Source: Bradyrhizobium barranii subsp. barranii | GTDB taxonomy: Bacteria > Pseudomonadota > Alphaproteobacteria > Rhizobiales > Xanthobacteraceae | Length of the DNA stretch: 64,000 bases | NCBI RefSeq assembly: GCF_017565645.3 | Contig: NZ_CP086136.1 | Coordinates: forward strand, 3,145,501 to 3,209,500 | Direction of reading: 5' to 3' | Shown: in pieces, positions 16,591-25,557 of the stretch | How the letters are laid out: each line of letters starts with the position of its first letter | Position numbering within the stretch: position 1 is the first letter of the stretch | Notes under the pieces: model-generated | Database searches by the model: none | The model's input: the letters and a program-made list of their open reading frames with translations, nothing else | Told to the model about the DNA's origin: nothing | Translations under genes and position numbers: made by a program

Positions 16591-17098
16591 TCAGTGGTAC
16601 TGTTCATAGTCAACGTTTGATGCGTCGTCTCCCTCAAATTCGAATGTGATGCACCACGGGCCGTTGGTATGCATCGTGTAGCGCACGGGCTTTCCGGCCA
16701 GCTTGTGGAAATCGTAGCCCGGCAAGTTCAATTCGGAAGTTTCGACGGCTTCGTTGAGCGTATCGAGACGGACTAGAATGCGCTTGTGCATTCTCTTGTC
16801 TTCGGGATCAGCCGTATGGCTCTCCCAGCATGGGATCAGTAGAACCGAGACAGAGAAGCACGGCCCCGCGAGCGGTACCGAACCCAAGGAGGCACCCAAT
16901 CAAGCCCTTGACTAAATCCGGCCGAATAGAGAAGGGCCCGAAGGGGCTACACCGGAATTGGCTGCGCAGCCGCCAAGAACCAACGTACACGCAAGCGTTA
17001 ACGCAATCCGCATGTGCTTCCCCCAGGCCCCATCCGATCTTGGACGCTCCGGTGGACCAGAGTTTGTCAAGGTCTTTGTTCCGGAACGACTTGATCAT
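16591..17098 (-). pseudogene. higB: HigB toxin split by a 226-bp insertion
   Basis: The N-terminal 21 codons (MIKSFRNKDLDKLWSTGAS-KI) lie at 17098-17036 and the remaining 73 codons including the stop (DPEDKRMHKRILVRL to VDYEQYH) at 16809-16591. Joined, they give 93 aa, the usual HigB length. The 226 bp between them do not belong to the family and change the frame. GATC occurs at both junctions (GATC at the left, GATCCC at the right). The inserted DNA carries a 33-codon lipoprotein-like ORF on the same strand. The toxin should be inactive. Confidence 0.8.
16912..17013 (-). CDS. Lipoprotein-like mini-ORF in the DNA that splits higB
   Basis: A 33-aa frame too short for most gene finders: MRIALTLACTLVLGGCAANS then GVAPSGPSLFGRI. 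It has a short positive N-terminus, a hydrophobic core and a lipobox LGGC at Cys16, the pattern of an outer-membrane lipoprotein signal. It resembles the start of the small Bradyrhizobium lipoproteins whose body looks like the orphan fragment at 18149-18436. It may therefore be the displaced 5' end of such a gene rather than a complete gene. Confidence 0.4.
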   Translation of the reverse strand: MRIALTLACTLVLGGCAANSGVAPSGPSLFGRI

Positions 17099-17105
17099 GG
17101 GTTTC

Positions 17106-17148
17106 TATGTAAGCGGTCCAGCGACACCTGTCAACAGTTTGTTGACAG
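17106..17148 (-). promoter_or_regulatory. Promoter and operator of the second higBA
   Basis: On the minus strand TTGACA (17134-17129), a 17-nt spacer and TACATA (17111-17106) form a near-ideal sigma-70 promoter 8 nt before the higB ATG at 17098. The -35 is embedded in a perfect inverted repeat CTGTCAACA-AAC-TGTTGACAG (17128-17148), the probable HigA operator. The regulatory region is intact even though the toxin is broken. Confidence 0.8.
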
Positions 17149-18023
17149 AATGGTTCCGCGAAGATACACGAGAGGCTCTGCAAGTTTGGCTGATATGTGC
17201 ATGGCTTCATCACCGCACAGCGAAATCCGGCCGATGCGGTGGCTTTCGCCGGACTGGTTGAGAACTGGCGTCAATCCAAGGGACGGCCCGACGGCTTTCG
17301 AACTCTTGAAGCGGGCGGGAACGTCGATCGTGCTGATAAAGGCCAGCGACGTGACGGGGCCGACACCAGGGATCGTCATCAACCGACGACAGACCTCGCT
17401 TTCCCGGGCAAGTAGAAGCACTTTGCGATGCAGTTGTGTGAACTGTTCGCGTAAAACGCGTCGGGCGACGAGAAGCGGTTCCATGAGTTCGGCCAGCTCC
17501 GGCTGACCGCCGACGAGTTCGTGGATACGTTGTTCAAAGCCGATCACCCCCACAATTCCGACCTTCAAGCCGAAGTTGCGTAACAGCCCACGAATGTCAT
17601 TCTCGATGGCAATGGCCTTCTCCTGAAGCAGCTTGCGACCGGCAAGCAGGACCCGTCGCTTTTGGCTGATCAGGGTCTTGACGTGGACAGGCCGGAACAA
17701 GCCGACGCGCATCATCTGCGCAATGCCACGCGCATCATTGCGGTCGCTCTTGTTCACCTGCGCCTTGAGGAACGCCTTGGCATGTCGCGTCTCGATGCAG
17801 ATTACCGGCAGGCCAGCCTCCGCCAGCCCGCTGAACAGCCATTGCGACAGCGGTCAGCCTCGAGCCCAATCCGATCAAACCGCCAAATCGGATCGTTGAG
17901 TGCAGCAAGAAGATCGTCCGGGTGACTCACCAACTTCGCTTCCCGGCAAATGCGGCCCGTTTCGTCGACAATGCACAGGGACGTCTCTTTGACCGACACG
18001 TCCAGTCCAGCGTAATGTTTCAT
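17131..18023 (-). pseudogene. IS110-family transposase, frameshifted and truncated
   Basis: The N-terminus, MKHYAGLDVSVKETSLCIVDETG, with the first catalytic Asp, starts at 18023. The frame breaks near 17854, where GAGGCTGACCGCTGTCG appears to have lost one base. It then resumes in another frame as SQWLFSGLAEAG and MNKSDRNDARGIAQMMRVGL (DEDD-type catalytic pair), through VCRRLMTIPGVGPVTSLAFI. The last part (SLCGDEAMHISAKLAEP...) diverges from the family and ends at the higB promoter, so the 3' end is also lost. No intact element ends are visible. Confidence 0.82.
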
Positions 18024-18148
18024 GCTGCGCTTCTCCGTCTGATGCTTGTGGCTGTTCGAAAACAGACCACGTTTATCATCAACCTGAAGCGCAGCACCCT
18101 GCTAACGCGGGGCTCAGCAACAGGCCGAATACCCCATCTGACTCGTTC

Positions 18149-18436
18149 GTGGTTTCACGGCAAGCTGCGTCCGGATTTTCCGGATCGGGGACACTGAAGG
18201 CCGAAGCGCTGACAGAGGCGGGGCAATTCTGCGCCTCTCGAAACAAGACCTTGCTCGTGACGGATTCGAAAGAGGCTGCATCGCCCTATGTTATGGGTAA
18301 TTTTCCGAAAGCCGAAGTTAGTTTTATGTGCCTTGCCGCCGACGATCCCCGTCTGGCCGCGCCGCAACGTCAGACGACCTCCGTGACTGCGTTTCAGGGT
18401 GTCGTGGTGCAAACCACAAACTCGCGACAACGATAG
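18149..18436 (+). pseudogene. Body of a small lipoprotein lacking its signal sequence
   Basis: The frame reads DSFVVSRQAASGFSGSGTLK, EALTEAGQFCASRNKTLLVT, SPYVMGNFPKAEVSFMCLA. This is the conserved body of small Bradyrhizobium lipoproteins as I recall the family. The frame continues upstream of the nominal GTG at 18149 into IS110-flanking sequence without a signal peptide. A matching signal-plus-lipobox ORF lies at 16912-17013 on the other strand, beyond IS110. I infer one gene broken by rearrangement around IS110. Confidence 0.5.
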
Positions 18437-18613
18437 TCGGGCGGCAACTCTATCCCCTGCAACTTGTACGCCGTCTCTCCCCCGGGAGGCTTGCCCCAAG
18501 GCGAGTGAAGAGAGCAGCGCGCTTCGCGGCGAACGCAGAGGCTATTTAATAGACAGCTTCCGAAAATCCGTGCGACTACAGGGCTGATGCTTGTCGCCCC
18601 TGAAGGTCTGCCG

Positions 18614-18874
18614 ATGGTCAGAACGGAAAGCCCCAATCAATCGGCGTTCACGCGCCCTCGCAGGGGATTGCGTCGTGAAGACGCGGCGTTCTACGCCGGG
18701 GTGTCTCCGTCCACATTCGACAAGTGGGTTGAGGACGGCACGATGCCGAGGCCCATCAGGCGCGGCGGCGTGGTCTTGTGGGACATGCGACTGATTGACC
18801 GCGCCTTCGAAGTCCTCTCGGGCGATGCGGAAGATGCGAACCCGTGGGCTAGTGTGAGCCTAACGCGGCAATAG
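18614..18874 (+). CDS. AlpA/MerR-like helix-turn-helix protein
   Basis: An 86-aa protein with a single winged HTH (GLRREDAAFYAGVSPSTFDKWVEDGTMPRP, VLWDMRLIDRAFEVL). I chose the ATG at 18614 (MVRTES), with GAAGG 7 nt upstream, over one 9 codons earlier. The last 26 bp overlap the 3' end of the convergent integrase gene. Position and fold suggest an excisionase or control protein of the same element. It is similar in layout to 14771-15073. Confidence 0.65.
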   Translation: MVRTESPNQSAFTRPRRGLRREDAAFYAGVSPSTFDKWVEDGTMPRPIRRGGVVLWDMRLIDRAFEVLSGDAEDANPWASVSLTRQ

Positions 18875-19812
18875 CCTGCTTCGCGAGCAGCCTTTGCTCC
18901 GCAGCCTTCGTGTACCGTTCCAGTTCTTTCAAGCTGTCGTGCCCCGTGATGCTGGCAATCACCTTCAGTGACAACCCTAGCTCGGCAAGTCGACGGGCTG
19001 CCGCGAAGCGCAATGTGTGGGGACTGCATTGCGTCGTGATCCCGGCCGCTTTGCCCCAGGCTGAAAACTTGCCGGTGAACGACTTATCGCTGTAAGGCTT
19101 TCCGCGTTCAGTAAGGATGAATGCGGGCGCATCGGCTGCGATCTTGCAGGCTTTCAGTGCGGCTGCGAGTTGTGAAGCTAGCGGGATTTCCAGTTCTTTG
19201 CCGGTCTTGTTTTGCCGGACTTCGATGCCGCTATCGTTCAGGTTATCGAGATCGAACTTACCGCCGACCACGCTGTGAGGGCCAAGCCTGACCGCATCGC
19301 CGCGCCGCTGGCCGGTGTAGAGCAGTACGGTCATAGCGAGATGTTGCCGAGTACCGAGGGGCCACCGCTCGAAAAACTTGGCTATGTTGGTCTCCGATAG
19401 CGTGTCCCAGCCTTTCTTCGCGCCTTTCGGCCGACGCTTCTTTTTGATGTCCTTGGCTGGATTGTCCTTCCGGTACTTGTGATCCTTGGCGAACGCCATG
19501 AGTAGCCGGAAGATTCGCCGCGTACTGTTCCCGGCTTCTATGCCGCCTTCAGCAGCCCGTTCGTCGACCATGCGCTGAATGTCATCCTCCGTGATCTTGG
19601 CGACGGGCAGGCTTCCAGCGGCCTCTTCGAGCCGGGCAAATAGGCGGGTGTAGTTGTCCTGAGTGACTTGGCCAAGCTCGGGGAACTTGGACTTTTTGTA
19701 ATGCCGGATAAGGGCCGCCACACTGCCAGCGGGAACGGTTTTGACGGGCGTGCGCTGCTTGCCAGCTTCAGGCGCGCTTGTCGCCTGTACAGCCTTGGTG
19801 CCCGCCTCCAGG
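18849..19812 (-). pseudogene. Tyrosine integrase, main body; 5' end cut off by IS256
   Basis: Phage-type tyrosine recombinase. The N-terminal core-binding domain starts around SVAALIRHYKKSKFPELG. The catalytic domain has Arg in LLYTGQRRGDAVRL, HTLR in SPHTLRFAAARRLAE, His in ITGHDSLKE and Tyr in LERYTKAAEQ. The ATG at 19721 gives 290 aa. The frame runs open past it to the IS256 junction at 19812 and continues beyond the element from 21221 to about 21348 (possible GTG). Joined this gives 364 codons, a normal integrase size. A shortened protein from 19721 might still fold. Confidence 0.82.
19804..19812. repeat. Left 9-bp target duplication of IS256 copy A
   Basis: GCCTCCAGG precedes the terminal GAGCTATGGC and is repeated at 21212-21220. 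Confidence 0.9.
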
Positions 19813-21211
19813 GAGCTATGGCGGAATCTGGGTGATGACGGTGTGAGGAAGGCGGCGTATCGAGGCGGGTGACGAGCCTGCCAGAACCTCTCGAGGAGAG
19901 CGATACGCCATGACCGAGACTACCAATGTTCTTGCTTTCCGTCAGCCGTCCGCGGTTGATGATCCACTGACCGATATCGTTCGTGCCGGCGCGCGGGACC
20001 TGCTTGCCAGGGCGATCGAGATCGAGGTTGGCGCGTTTCTGGCCAGCACGGCCAATCTGACGCTGCCCGACGGTCGAGCGCGCCTGGTCCGACATGGGCA
20101 CGGTCCGGTGCGCGAGATTGCGACCGGCATCGGTCCGGTGGAGGTCGCTCGTCCCAAGGTCCGCGACCGCGGAGCGAGCGGGCCAGGCGACCGCCTCCGC
20201 TTCAGTTCGGCAATCCTGCCGCTATGGGCGCGGCGGACGAAGAGCCTGGATGCCTTGATCCCGGTCCTCTATTTGCGCGGCATCTCGACCGGCGACTTCC
20301 AGGAGGCGCTCTCGGCGCTGCTCGGCAAGGATGCGCCGAACCTGTCGCCTTCGGTGATCGCCGGCCTGAAGGCCGATTGGCAGGTCGAGTACGAACGCTG
20401 GCAGAGACGCGATCTGTCGGCGCGTCGCTATGTCTACATCTGGGCCGATGGCGTGTACCTGCAGGCCCGCATGGAAGATCACAGCGAATGCATGCTGGTG
20501 CTGATTGGCACCACGCCGGAAGGCAAGAAGGAGCTGATCGGCTTCCAGGTCGGCGTGCGCGAGAGCGCGCAGAGCTGGCGCGAACTCCTGATCGACCTGC
20601 GGCAACGCGGGTTACGGATTGCCCCGCAACTCGCCATCGGCGACGGCGCCCTCGGCTTCTGGAAGGCACTGGACGAGGCCTTTCCCGGCACGCGGCACCA
20701 ACGATGCTGGTGCCATAAAGTGAGCAACGTACTCGACAAGGTCGCCAAATCCGTGCAGGGCCCCATGAAGAACGACCTGCGGAACATCTATCTGGCCCCA
20801 CACCGGGCCGAAGCTGAAACCGCGATCGACGTCTTCGTCGAGAAATACCACGTCAAATACGGACGTGCGGTGGAGTGCCTGATCAAGGATCGCCATGCGC
20901 TGCTCGCCTTCTTCGACTTCCCTGCTGAGCACTGGATCCACCTACGCAGCTCGAACCCGATCGAGAGCGTCTTCGCCACGGTGCGCCACCGAACGGTGCG
21001 GACCAAGGGATCGCTGTCGCAACAAACTGCGAAGCTGATGGTGTTCAAGCTCATCGACGCCGCATCGAAGACCTGGCGGCGATTGAAGAGCACGAACCAG
21101 TTGCCGAAAGTCATCGCCGGTGTAAAGTTCATCGACGGAATCGAAGTCATTCCGAACACTGAAAGCCACGCCGCCTGATCAGGCCGCGTCACCCAAAATC
21201 AGCCATAGCTC
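19813..21211 (+). mobile_element. IS256-family element, copy A
   Basis: A 1399-bp element with terminal inverted repeats GAGCTATGGC / GCCATAGCTC and a 9-bp duplication GCCTCCAGG, carrying one complete transposase. It is inserted in the 5' part of the tyrosine integrase gene. It is related to but clearly different from copy B at 24154-25548, so the two arrived independently. Confidence 0.92.
19910..21178 (+). CDS. IS256-family (Mutator-like) transposase, copy A
   Basis: A 422-aa DDE transposase: first Asp in VYIWADGVYLQAR, second in AIGDGALGFWKALDE, Glu in SSNPIESVFATVRHR. A conserved RCWCHKVSNVLDKV lies between them. The ATG at 19910 has CTCGAGGAGAG upstream. The protein is full length for the family (about 400-425 aa) and looks active. 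Confidence 0.95.
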   Translation: MTETTNVLAFRQPSAVDDPLTDIVRAGARDLLARAIEIEVGAFLASTANLTLPDGRARLVRHGHGPVREIATGIGPVEVARPKVRDRGASGPGDRLRFSSAILPLWARRTKSLDALIPVLYLRGISTGDFQEALSALLGKDAPNLSPSVIAGLKADWQVEYERWQRRDLSARRYVYIWADGVYLQARMEDHSECMLVLIGTTPEGKKELIGFQVGVRESAQSWRELLIDLRQRGLRIAPQLAIGDGALGFWKALDEAFPGTRHQRCWCHKVSNVLDKVAKSVQGPMKNDLRNIYLAPHRAEAETAIDVFVEKYHVKYGRAVECLIKDRHALLAFFDFPAEHWIHLRSSNPIESVFATVRHRTVRTKGSLSQQTAKLMVFKLIDAASKTWRRLKSTNQLPKVIAGVKFIDGIEVIPNTESHAA

Positions 21212-21220
21212 GCCTCCAGG
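21212..21220. repeat. Right 9-bp target duplication of IS256 copy A
   Basis: GCCTCCAGG follows the terminal GCCATAGCTC. Excision of the element plus one copy rejoins the integrase frame. Confidence 0.9.
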
Positions 21221-21348
21221 GTACATCCCACCAGATTTTTGTAAGTCGTGCCGACGTCCGGGCTCTCGCGCACGTATTCGAAGGCCCGGCGCGAGAAATG
21301 CCACGGGTGACGGACTTGGAGGGTGCGTTGGTCGGATACCCACCGCAC
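21221..21348 (-). pseudogene. Displaced 5' end of the tyrosine integrase gene
   Basis: On the minus strand this frame reads VRWVSDQRTLQVRHPW, FSRRAFEYVRESPDVGTTYK, NLVGCTLEAG and joins the integrase body (TKAVQATSAPEAG) when IS256 is removed. It is open back to a TGA at 21372-21370. The only plausible start I see is GTG at 21348. The piece itself is not clearly integrase-like, so the fusion could also be with another gene. From 21349 to 21681 I see no gene. Confidence 0.5.
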
Positions 21349-21681
21349 TGAAATGGCTTTGCAATGTGGTCATTGGCCTAGTCCCTGTCGCGAAATCGGC
21401 TCGTGACTACGGGACGGTGCGCGGCGGCGATCAGGGTGAGACTCGCGCTCTCATCCTGATTGTCGCGCTATAGGACGGCTATCGGTGCCAACTCCTTCGC
21501 GCGCAAAGGAGGTTAGGATTTTGGATCGTGCCCGGGCACCGGTCTTCGTGGCCTTGAGCAGACTGTCGTGGACATGGGACGCCGTCGGACCATTAAGTGC
21601 GCACTGTTGCCCGACAATCCCTTTCCTGGGCACCAGTTCTCGAAGTTTGATCAGAAGTTCCATAACAACCGGCGGGCGAAT

Positions 21682-23181
21682 TCATCCGATGGCTCGGTGC
21701 TGTTGCCACCAGGACAAGGGCAGGAGTTTTGGGATCTGCTTTAGCTCAAACATTGCGTCGCCTTCCAGGATAGCCCGCGTCAGGTGTGGCGGTAGAAACG
21801 CCAGCCGCAGTCCCTGGCGGATTACTTTTGGATGCAGGTCTGCGGCGGAGGAGAGATCTTCGATGGAGGCGTGGCGCCCGGCAGACAGGTCGTCGAGCCA
21901 AGCGTGGGCCCTGATAATCGATTTCACAAGCTTTTGGTCGGGCTTCGGCCCTGACGTCGCGACCACTTGAGCATCGCCTTTGGGTTTGGGTGTCCAGGGA
22001 ATCTCGATTGAACGTTGTTTCCCTTTTAGCTGCTTCAGCGTCACACGAATACGGCCGTTCGATACGGTAATCGTATCGATCCTTTCGATAACCTCTTCGT
22101 TTGGTGCCTGCAGCTTCTCGCTGAGGGCGGCCTTGACGAGACCTTCGATCTCCGGAGCCGATATTCGGCTAACAGAGCCGGCCTCGTGCTTCCGCCCGCG
22201 CAACGCCGTGCTGACATAGAAGCGGTAGCGCACGCCACTCTTGCTGGAAAAGCTCGGACCCATGCGATTACCCTTGTCGTCGAAGAGCTTGCCTTCGAGC
22301 AGGGCGCCGCTTTCAGAAAACTTAACCTTCCGCTTTACGGTGTTAAACTTAAGTAGATCCTGTGCGCGATCGAATGTTGGCCGGTCGAGGATTGCGGTAT
22401 GCTCTCCTTTGAACCATTTGCCGCCGTAATGGGTTTCCCCAATGTAGATCCTGTTCTTGAGGAAATAGGCGAGGGGACCGTAGGTGAAAGGTATGCCGCC
22501 GCGATATTTTGCGACCTTTGAGTTGCGACGCTTGGTGACGATAGCCCGTCGATCAAGTTCGGCCACCAGCTTGCTGAACGAGCCCACCTCCAGATAAAGC
22601 CCGAAGATCGTCCGAACCGTCTCGGCCTCGGCTTTGTTGATGACGAGCTTCTTATTCTTGGCATCGTAGCCGAGCGGCACGCTACCCCCCGTCCATTTGC
22701 CCTTGCGCCGGCTGGCAGCGACCTTATCGCGGACTCGCTCGGCCGACAGCTCCCGTTCAAACTGAGCAAAGGACAAGAGGATATTGAGGGTCAACCGACC
22801 CATGGACGTGGTGGTGTTGAACTGTTGTGTCACCGCAACGAATGAGACTGATTTGTCGTCAAAGGCGTCGACCAGCTTTGCGAAGTCGGCGAGCGAACGG
22901 GTCAGACGATCGATCTTGTAGACCACCACCACATCGACCTTGCCTGCCTCAACGTCCACCATGAGTCTTTTGAGGGCGGGGCGATCTAGGTTGCCTCCGG
23001 AGTAAGCCGGGTCGTTGTACTGCTGAGGCACGACCTTCCAGCCTGCAAATGCCTGGCTCTTGATGTAGGCTTCGCAGGCCTCCCGCTGAGCGTCCAACGA
23101 GTTGAACTCCTGCTCGAGGCCATGCTCGGTGGATTTGCGGGTATAGATGGCGCAGCGAAGGGGCTTGGTGTCACTTGCCAT
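21682..23181 (-). CDS. Large serine recombinase of the DUF3489-DUF2924 module
   Basis: A 499-aa resolvase-superfamily recombinase. The catalytic Ser is S17 in RCAIYTRKSTEHGL. Other catalytic-domain landmarks are YSGGNLDRPALKRL, VVYKIDRLTRSLADF and LLSFAQFERELSAERVRDK. The recombinase domain follows (GGSVPLGYDAKNKKLVINKA, YGPLAYFLKNRIYIGET). There is no cysteine-rich zinc ribbon like that of the 695-aa recombinase. I chose the ATG at 23181 (MASDTKPL), which overlaps the DUF2924 stop by 11 nt. An earlier in-frame start at 23307 would run far into DUF2924. Confidence 0.9.
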   Translation of the reverse strand: MASDTKPLRCAIYTRKSTEHGLEQEFNSLDAQREACEAYIKSQAFAGWKVVPQQYNDPAYSGGNLDRPALKRLMVDVEAGKVDVVVVYKIDRLTRSLADFAKLVDAFDDKSVSFVAVTQQFNTTTSMGRLTLNILLSFAQFERELSAERVRDKVAASRRKGKWTGGSVPLGYDAKNKKLVINKAEAETVRTIFGLYLEVGSFSKLVAELDRRAIVTKRRNSKVAKYRGGIPFTYGPLAYFLKNRIYIGETHYGGKWFKGEHTAILDRPTFDRAQDLLKFNTVKRKVKFSESGALLEGKLFDDKGNRMGPSFSSKSGVRYRFYVSTALRGRKHEAGSVSRISAPEIEGLVKAALSEKLQAPNEEVIERIDTITVSNGRIRVTLKQLKGKQRSIEIPWTPKPKGDAQVVATSGPKPDQKLVKSIIRAHAWLDDLSAGRHASIEDLSSAADLHPKVIRQGLRLAFLPPHLTRAILEGDAMFELKQIPKLLPLSWWQQHRAIG

Positions 23182-23656
23182 CGGTGCCCTCCCGTCCGGC
23201 TGCCTCGCGCAGACCGAAGAACCGGGGTCCGTTCCATCGGGTGCCGGTGATGGCGGTGGCGATCTCGGAAAGGCTGGCAAACGTCTTGCCTTCGAAGGTA
23301 AAGCCATCGGCCATCACCGTCACACGGTAGATCCGTCGATTCCAGGTCCGCACCAGCTCAGAGCCCGGCTTGATCCGGCGCGGCAACTCCAGGCGGCCGT
23401 TGGGCCTCGCTAAGGCAGTCTTTACCAGCTGGTCGAGTAACCGCCGCGTCAGCGGGGGAAGGCCGCCATACGACTTCTCCTGGATCGTGTGGGCAATGCT
23501 GCGGCGCAGGAGGTCCGGACCGAAGGCCTTTGGCGGCTGGGTCCGGAGCAGTTCGCAGTAGCGCTTTCGGAGTTCGATAATGGGCATTGTCGGCAGCCGA
23601 TCCAGTTCTGCCTCAACGGCTGGATCGGCTTCAATTGAACTGAACTGGGATTTCAC
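23171..23656 (-). CDS. DUF2924 family protein
   Basis: A 161-aa protein with the DUF2924 pattern: [85 protein letters not shown]. It likely binds DNA and always travels with this recombinase type, but its function is not established. It starts with GTG in a GTGA overlap with the DUF3489 stop and overlaps the recombinase start, so the three are tightly coupled. Confidence 0.88.
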   Translation of the reverse strand: MKSQFSSIEADPAVEAELDRLPTMPIIELRKRYCELLRTQPPKAFGPDLLRRSIAHTIQEKSYGGLPPLTRRLLDQLVKTALARPNGRLELPRRIKPGSELVRTWNRRIYRVTVMADGFTFEGKTFASLSEIATAITGTRWNGPRFFGLREAAGREGTDGK

Positions 23657-24015
23657 GAGGCTGCACCCGCCTTGGCGATCCGATAGAGACGGGTGCCATC
23701 TACCTTCTCCGAGGCCAGATTCAGCTTAAGCTTCTTCTTGACCACCCCGGCGAAGAAGCCTCGGACGGAGTGCTGCTGCCAATCCGTGGCCTTCATGATT
23801 GCAGTAATGGTTGTGCCCCTGGGTTGGCGCAGCAGGCCCAGGACGGTCTCTTGTTTGGAGGGACGGACAGGCGCGCCCGTTGGCTTCGACGCCGTCTTCT
23901 TGGGCGGAGAGGGCGCCTTAGCGGGCTTGCCAGTCGTGGGAGGAGGCAGGCTTGTTCGTGCCTTCGGGAATTTCAATTTCGGCTTCGCTTTGCGTGTGGT
24001 CATCTGGCTCTCCAT
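23653..24015 (-). CDS. DUF3489 family protein
   Basis: A 120-aa protein. It begins with a basic, Pro/Lys-rich disordered half ([20 protein letters not shown]). A compact winged-helix-like C-terminus typical of DUF3489 follows ([52 protein letters not shown]). It is first in the three-gene recombinase module and probably a DNA-binding accessory. Confidence 0.85.
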   Translation of the reverse strand: MESQMTTRKAKPKLKFPKARTSLPPPTTGKPAKAPSPPKKTASKPTGAPVRPSKQETVLGLLRQPRGTTITAIMKATDWQQHSVRGFFAGVVKKKLKLNLASEKVDGTRLYRIAKAGAAS

Positions 24016-24047
24016 CGTATCAGCGACGTGCTGCTACTGACAGAAGC

Positions 24048-24068
24048 CCGGCGTTAAGGGCCGGGCGG
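24048..24068. other. Hairpin upstream of the DUF3489 module
   Basis: GCCCGG-CGTTAAGG-GCCGGGC sits about 30 nt before the DUF3489 start. No T-run follows in either direction. It could be the remains of a terminator of a preceding gene. Confidence 0.4.
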
Positions 24069-24111
24069 GAGCGACCGAACCTAGCTTCGGTCTTGCGAAA
24101 GCCTGATTCTA

Positions 24112-24153
24112 ATGGAGGCGATGGGCGCGAACGGCATCGTTGAAAACGAGGTC
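24112..24153 (+). pseudogene. 5' part of a small ORF broken by IS256 copy B
   Basis: ATG GAG GCG ATG onward encodes 14 residues, MEAMGANGIVENEV. Removing IS256 and one duplication continues in frame from 25558 (WPYVVLLTSGDSDALLASEV...) to TGA at 25771-25773, 86 codons in all. I do not recognise the protein. That the frame survives the join supports a real interrupted gene but does not prove it. Confidence 0.35.
24145..24153. repeat. Left 9-bp target duplication of IS256 copy B
   Basis: AACGAGGTC precedes the terminal GAGCTATGCGGG and recurs at 25549-25557. Confidence 0.9.
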
Positions 24154-25548
24154 GAGCTATGCGGGATTTTGGGTGACGAGGCGATCAGGCGGCGTGGTTT
24201 TCCGGCACTTGGATGACCTCGATGCCGTTTTCGAATCTGACACCTGCGATGACCTTCGGCAACTGATTTGTGCCTTTCAGCCGCCGCCAGGTCTTTGATG
24301 CGGCGCAGAGCAGCTTGAACACCATCAACTTGGCAGTCGTTGACGATAACGAACCTTTCGTGCGCACCGTTCTGTGCCGGACCGTCGCGAACACGCTTTC
24401 GATGGGATTCGTCGTCCGCAAGTGGTCCCAATGCTCGGCGGGGAATTCGTAGAACGCAAGCATTGCGTCGCGATCTTTCGTCAGGCACTCGACCGCCTTG
24501 TCGTACTTCGCTCCGTATTTCTCGGCAAAGACATCGATCGCCACTTCGGCCGAAGCTCGGTTGGACGCCAAATAGACCTCGCGCAGATCCTTCTTCATGC
24601 TGGCCTGTACCGACACTGCGACTTTGTTCAAGATATTCGCGGTTTTGTGCACCCAGCACCGCTGATGTCGCGTGGCGGGAAAGACCTCGTCGAGCGCCTT
24701 CCAGAAGCCGAGCGCGCCGTCACCGACGGCGATTTCCGGGGCGATCTTCAGCCCACGGGTTTTCGCCTCGACGAGCAGTTCGTGCCAGCTCTGCGTGCTC
24801 TCGCGCACGCCGACCTGGAAGCCGATGAGTTCCTTCTTGCCTTCCGGCGTCGCGCCGATCAGCACCAGCATGCATTCGCTGTGGTCTTCCATGCGAGCCT
24901 GCAGGAAGACGCCGTCCGCCCACACGTATACGTACCGGCGCGCCGACAGATCGCGCTTCTGCCAACGCTCGTACTCGAGCTGCCACTCCGTCGTCAGTCT
25001 GGAAACCACCGCCGGAGAAAGATTCGGCGCATCCTTGCCCAAGAGCGCCGCCAGCGCCTCCTGGAAGTCGCCCGTCGAGATGCCTCGCAGGTACAGAACC
25101 GGCAAAAGTGCATCCAAGCTCTTCGTGCGCCGTGCCCACAACGGCAGGATCGCCGAGGTGAAGCGGATCCGCTCGCCATCGCGGGTCACCGCGCGATCGC
25201 GAATCTTTACCCGGGCGACTTCGACGGCGCCGATCCCCGTCTGGATCGTCCGCACTGGACCATGGCCGTGTCGCACGAGGCGGTCGCGGCCATCGGGAAG
25301 CTTCAAGCCCTTCATCGCGGCGAGAAACGCCTCGGCTTCCATCTCGACAGCCTGCGCAAGCAGCTGCCGAGCTCCAGATCGCAAAATATTCGTCAGTGGA
25401 TCGTCGATCTCATCGGGCTGACGCAGTGGGACAATGTTGCTATGCTCGTTCATGGCGTATCGCTCTCCTTGAGGTTCTGGCAGGCTCGACACCCGCCTCG
25501 ATACGCCGCCTATCTCATTCCGTCATCACCCAGTTTCCCGCATAGCTC
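24154..25548 (-). mobile_element. IS256-family element, copy B
   Basis: A 1395-bp element with inverted ends GAGCTATGCGGG / CCCGCATAGCTC and a 9-bp duplication AACGAGGTC, carrying one complete transposase on the minus strand. The ends are close to those of copy A, but the transposase differs at many positions. Confidence 0.92.
24185..25453 (-). CDS. IS256-family (Mutator-like) transposase, copy B
   Basis: A 422-aa DDE transposase: YVYVWADGVFLQAR, AVGDGALGFWKALDEVFP, HLRTTNPIESVFATVRHR, with RCWVHKTANILNKV between. I chose the ATG at 25453 (MNEHSN), preceded by AAGGAG. An upstream in-frame start 13 codons earlier lacks conservation with copy A. It is full length and likely active. Confidence 0.95.
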   Translation of the reverse strand: MNEHSNIVPLRQPDEIDDPLTNILRSGARQLLAQAVEMEAEAFLAAMKGLKLPDGRDRLVRHGHGPVRTIQTGIGAVEVARVKIRDRAVTRDGERIRFTSAILPLWARRTKSLDALLPVLYLRGISTGDFQEALAALLGKDAPNLSPAVVSRLTTEWQLEYERWQKRDLSARRYVYVWADGVFLQARMEDHSECMLVLIGATPEGKKELIGFQVGVRESTQSWHELLVEAKTRGLKIAPEIAVGDGALGFWKALDEVFPATRHQRCWVHKTANILNKVAVSVQASMKKDLREVYLASNRASAEVAIDVFAEKYGAKYDKAVECLTKDRDAMLAFYEFPAEHWDHLRTTNPIESVFATVRHRTVRTKGSLSSTTAKLMVFKLLCAASKTWRRLKGTNQLPKVIAGVRFENGIEVIQVPENHAA

Positions 25549-25557
25549 AACGAGGTC
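25549..25557. repeat. Right 9-bp target duplication of IS256 copy B
   Basis: AACGAGGTC follows the terminal CCCGCATAGCTC. Confidence 0.9.
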
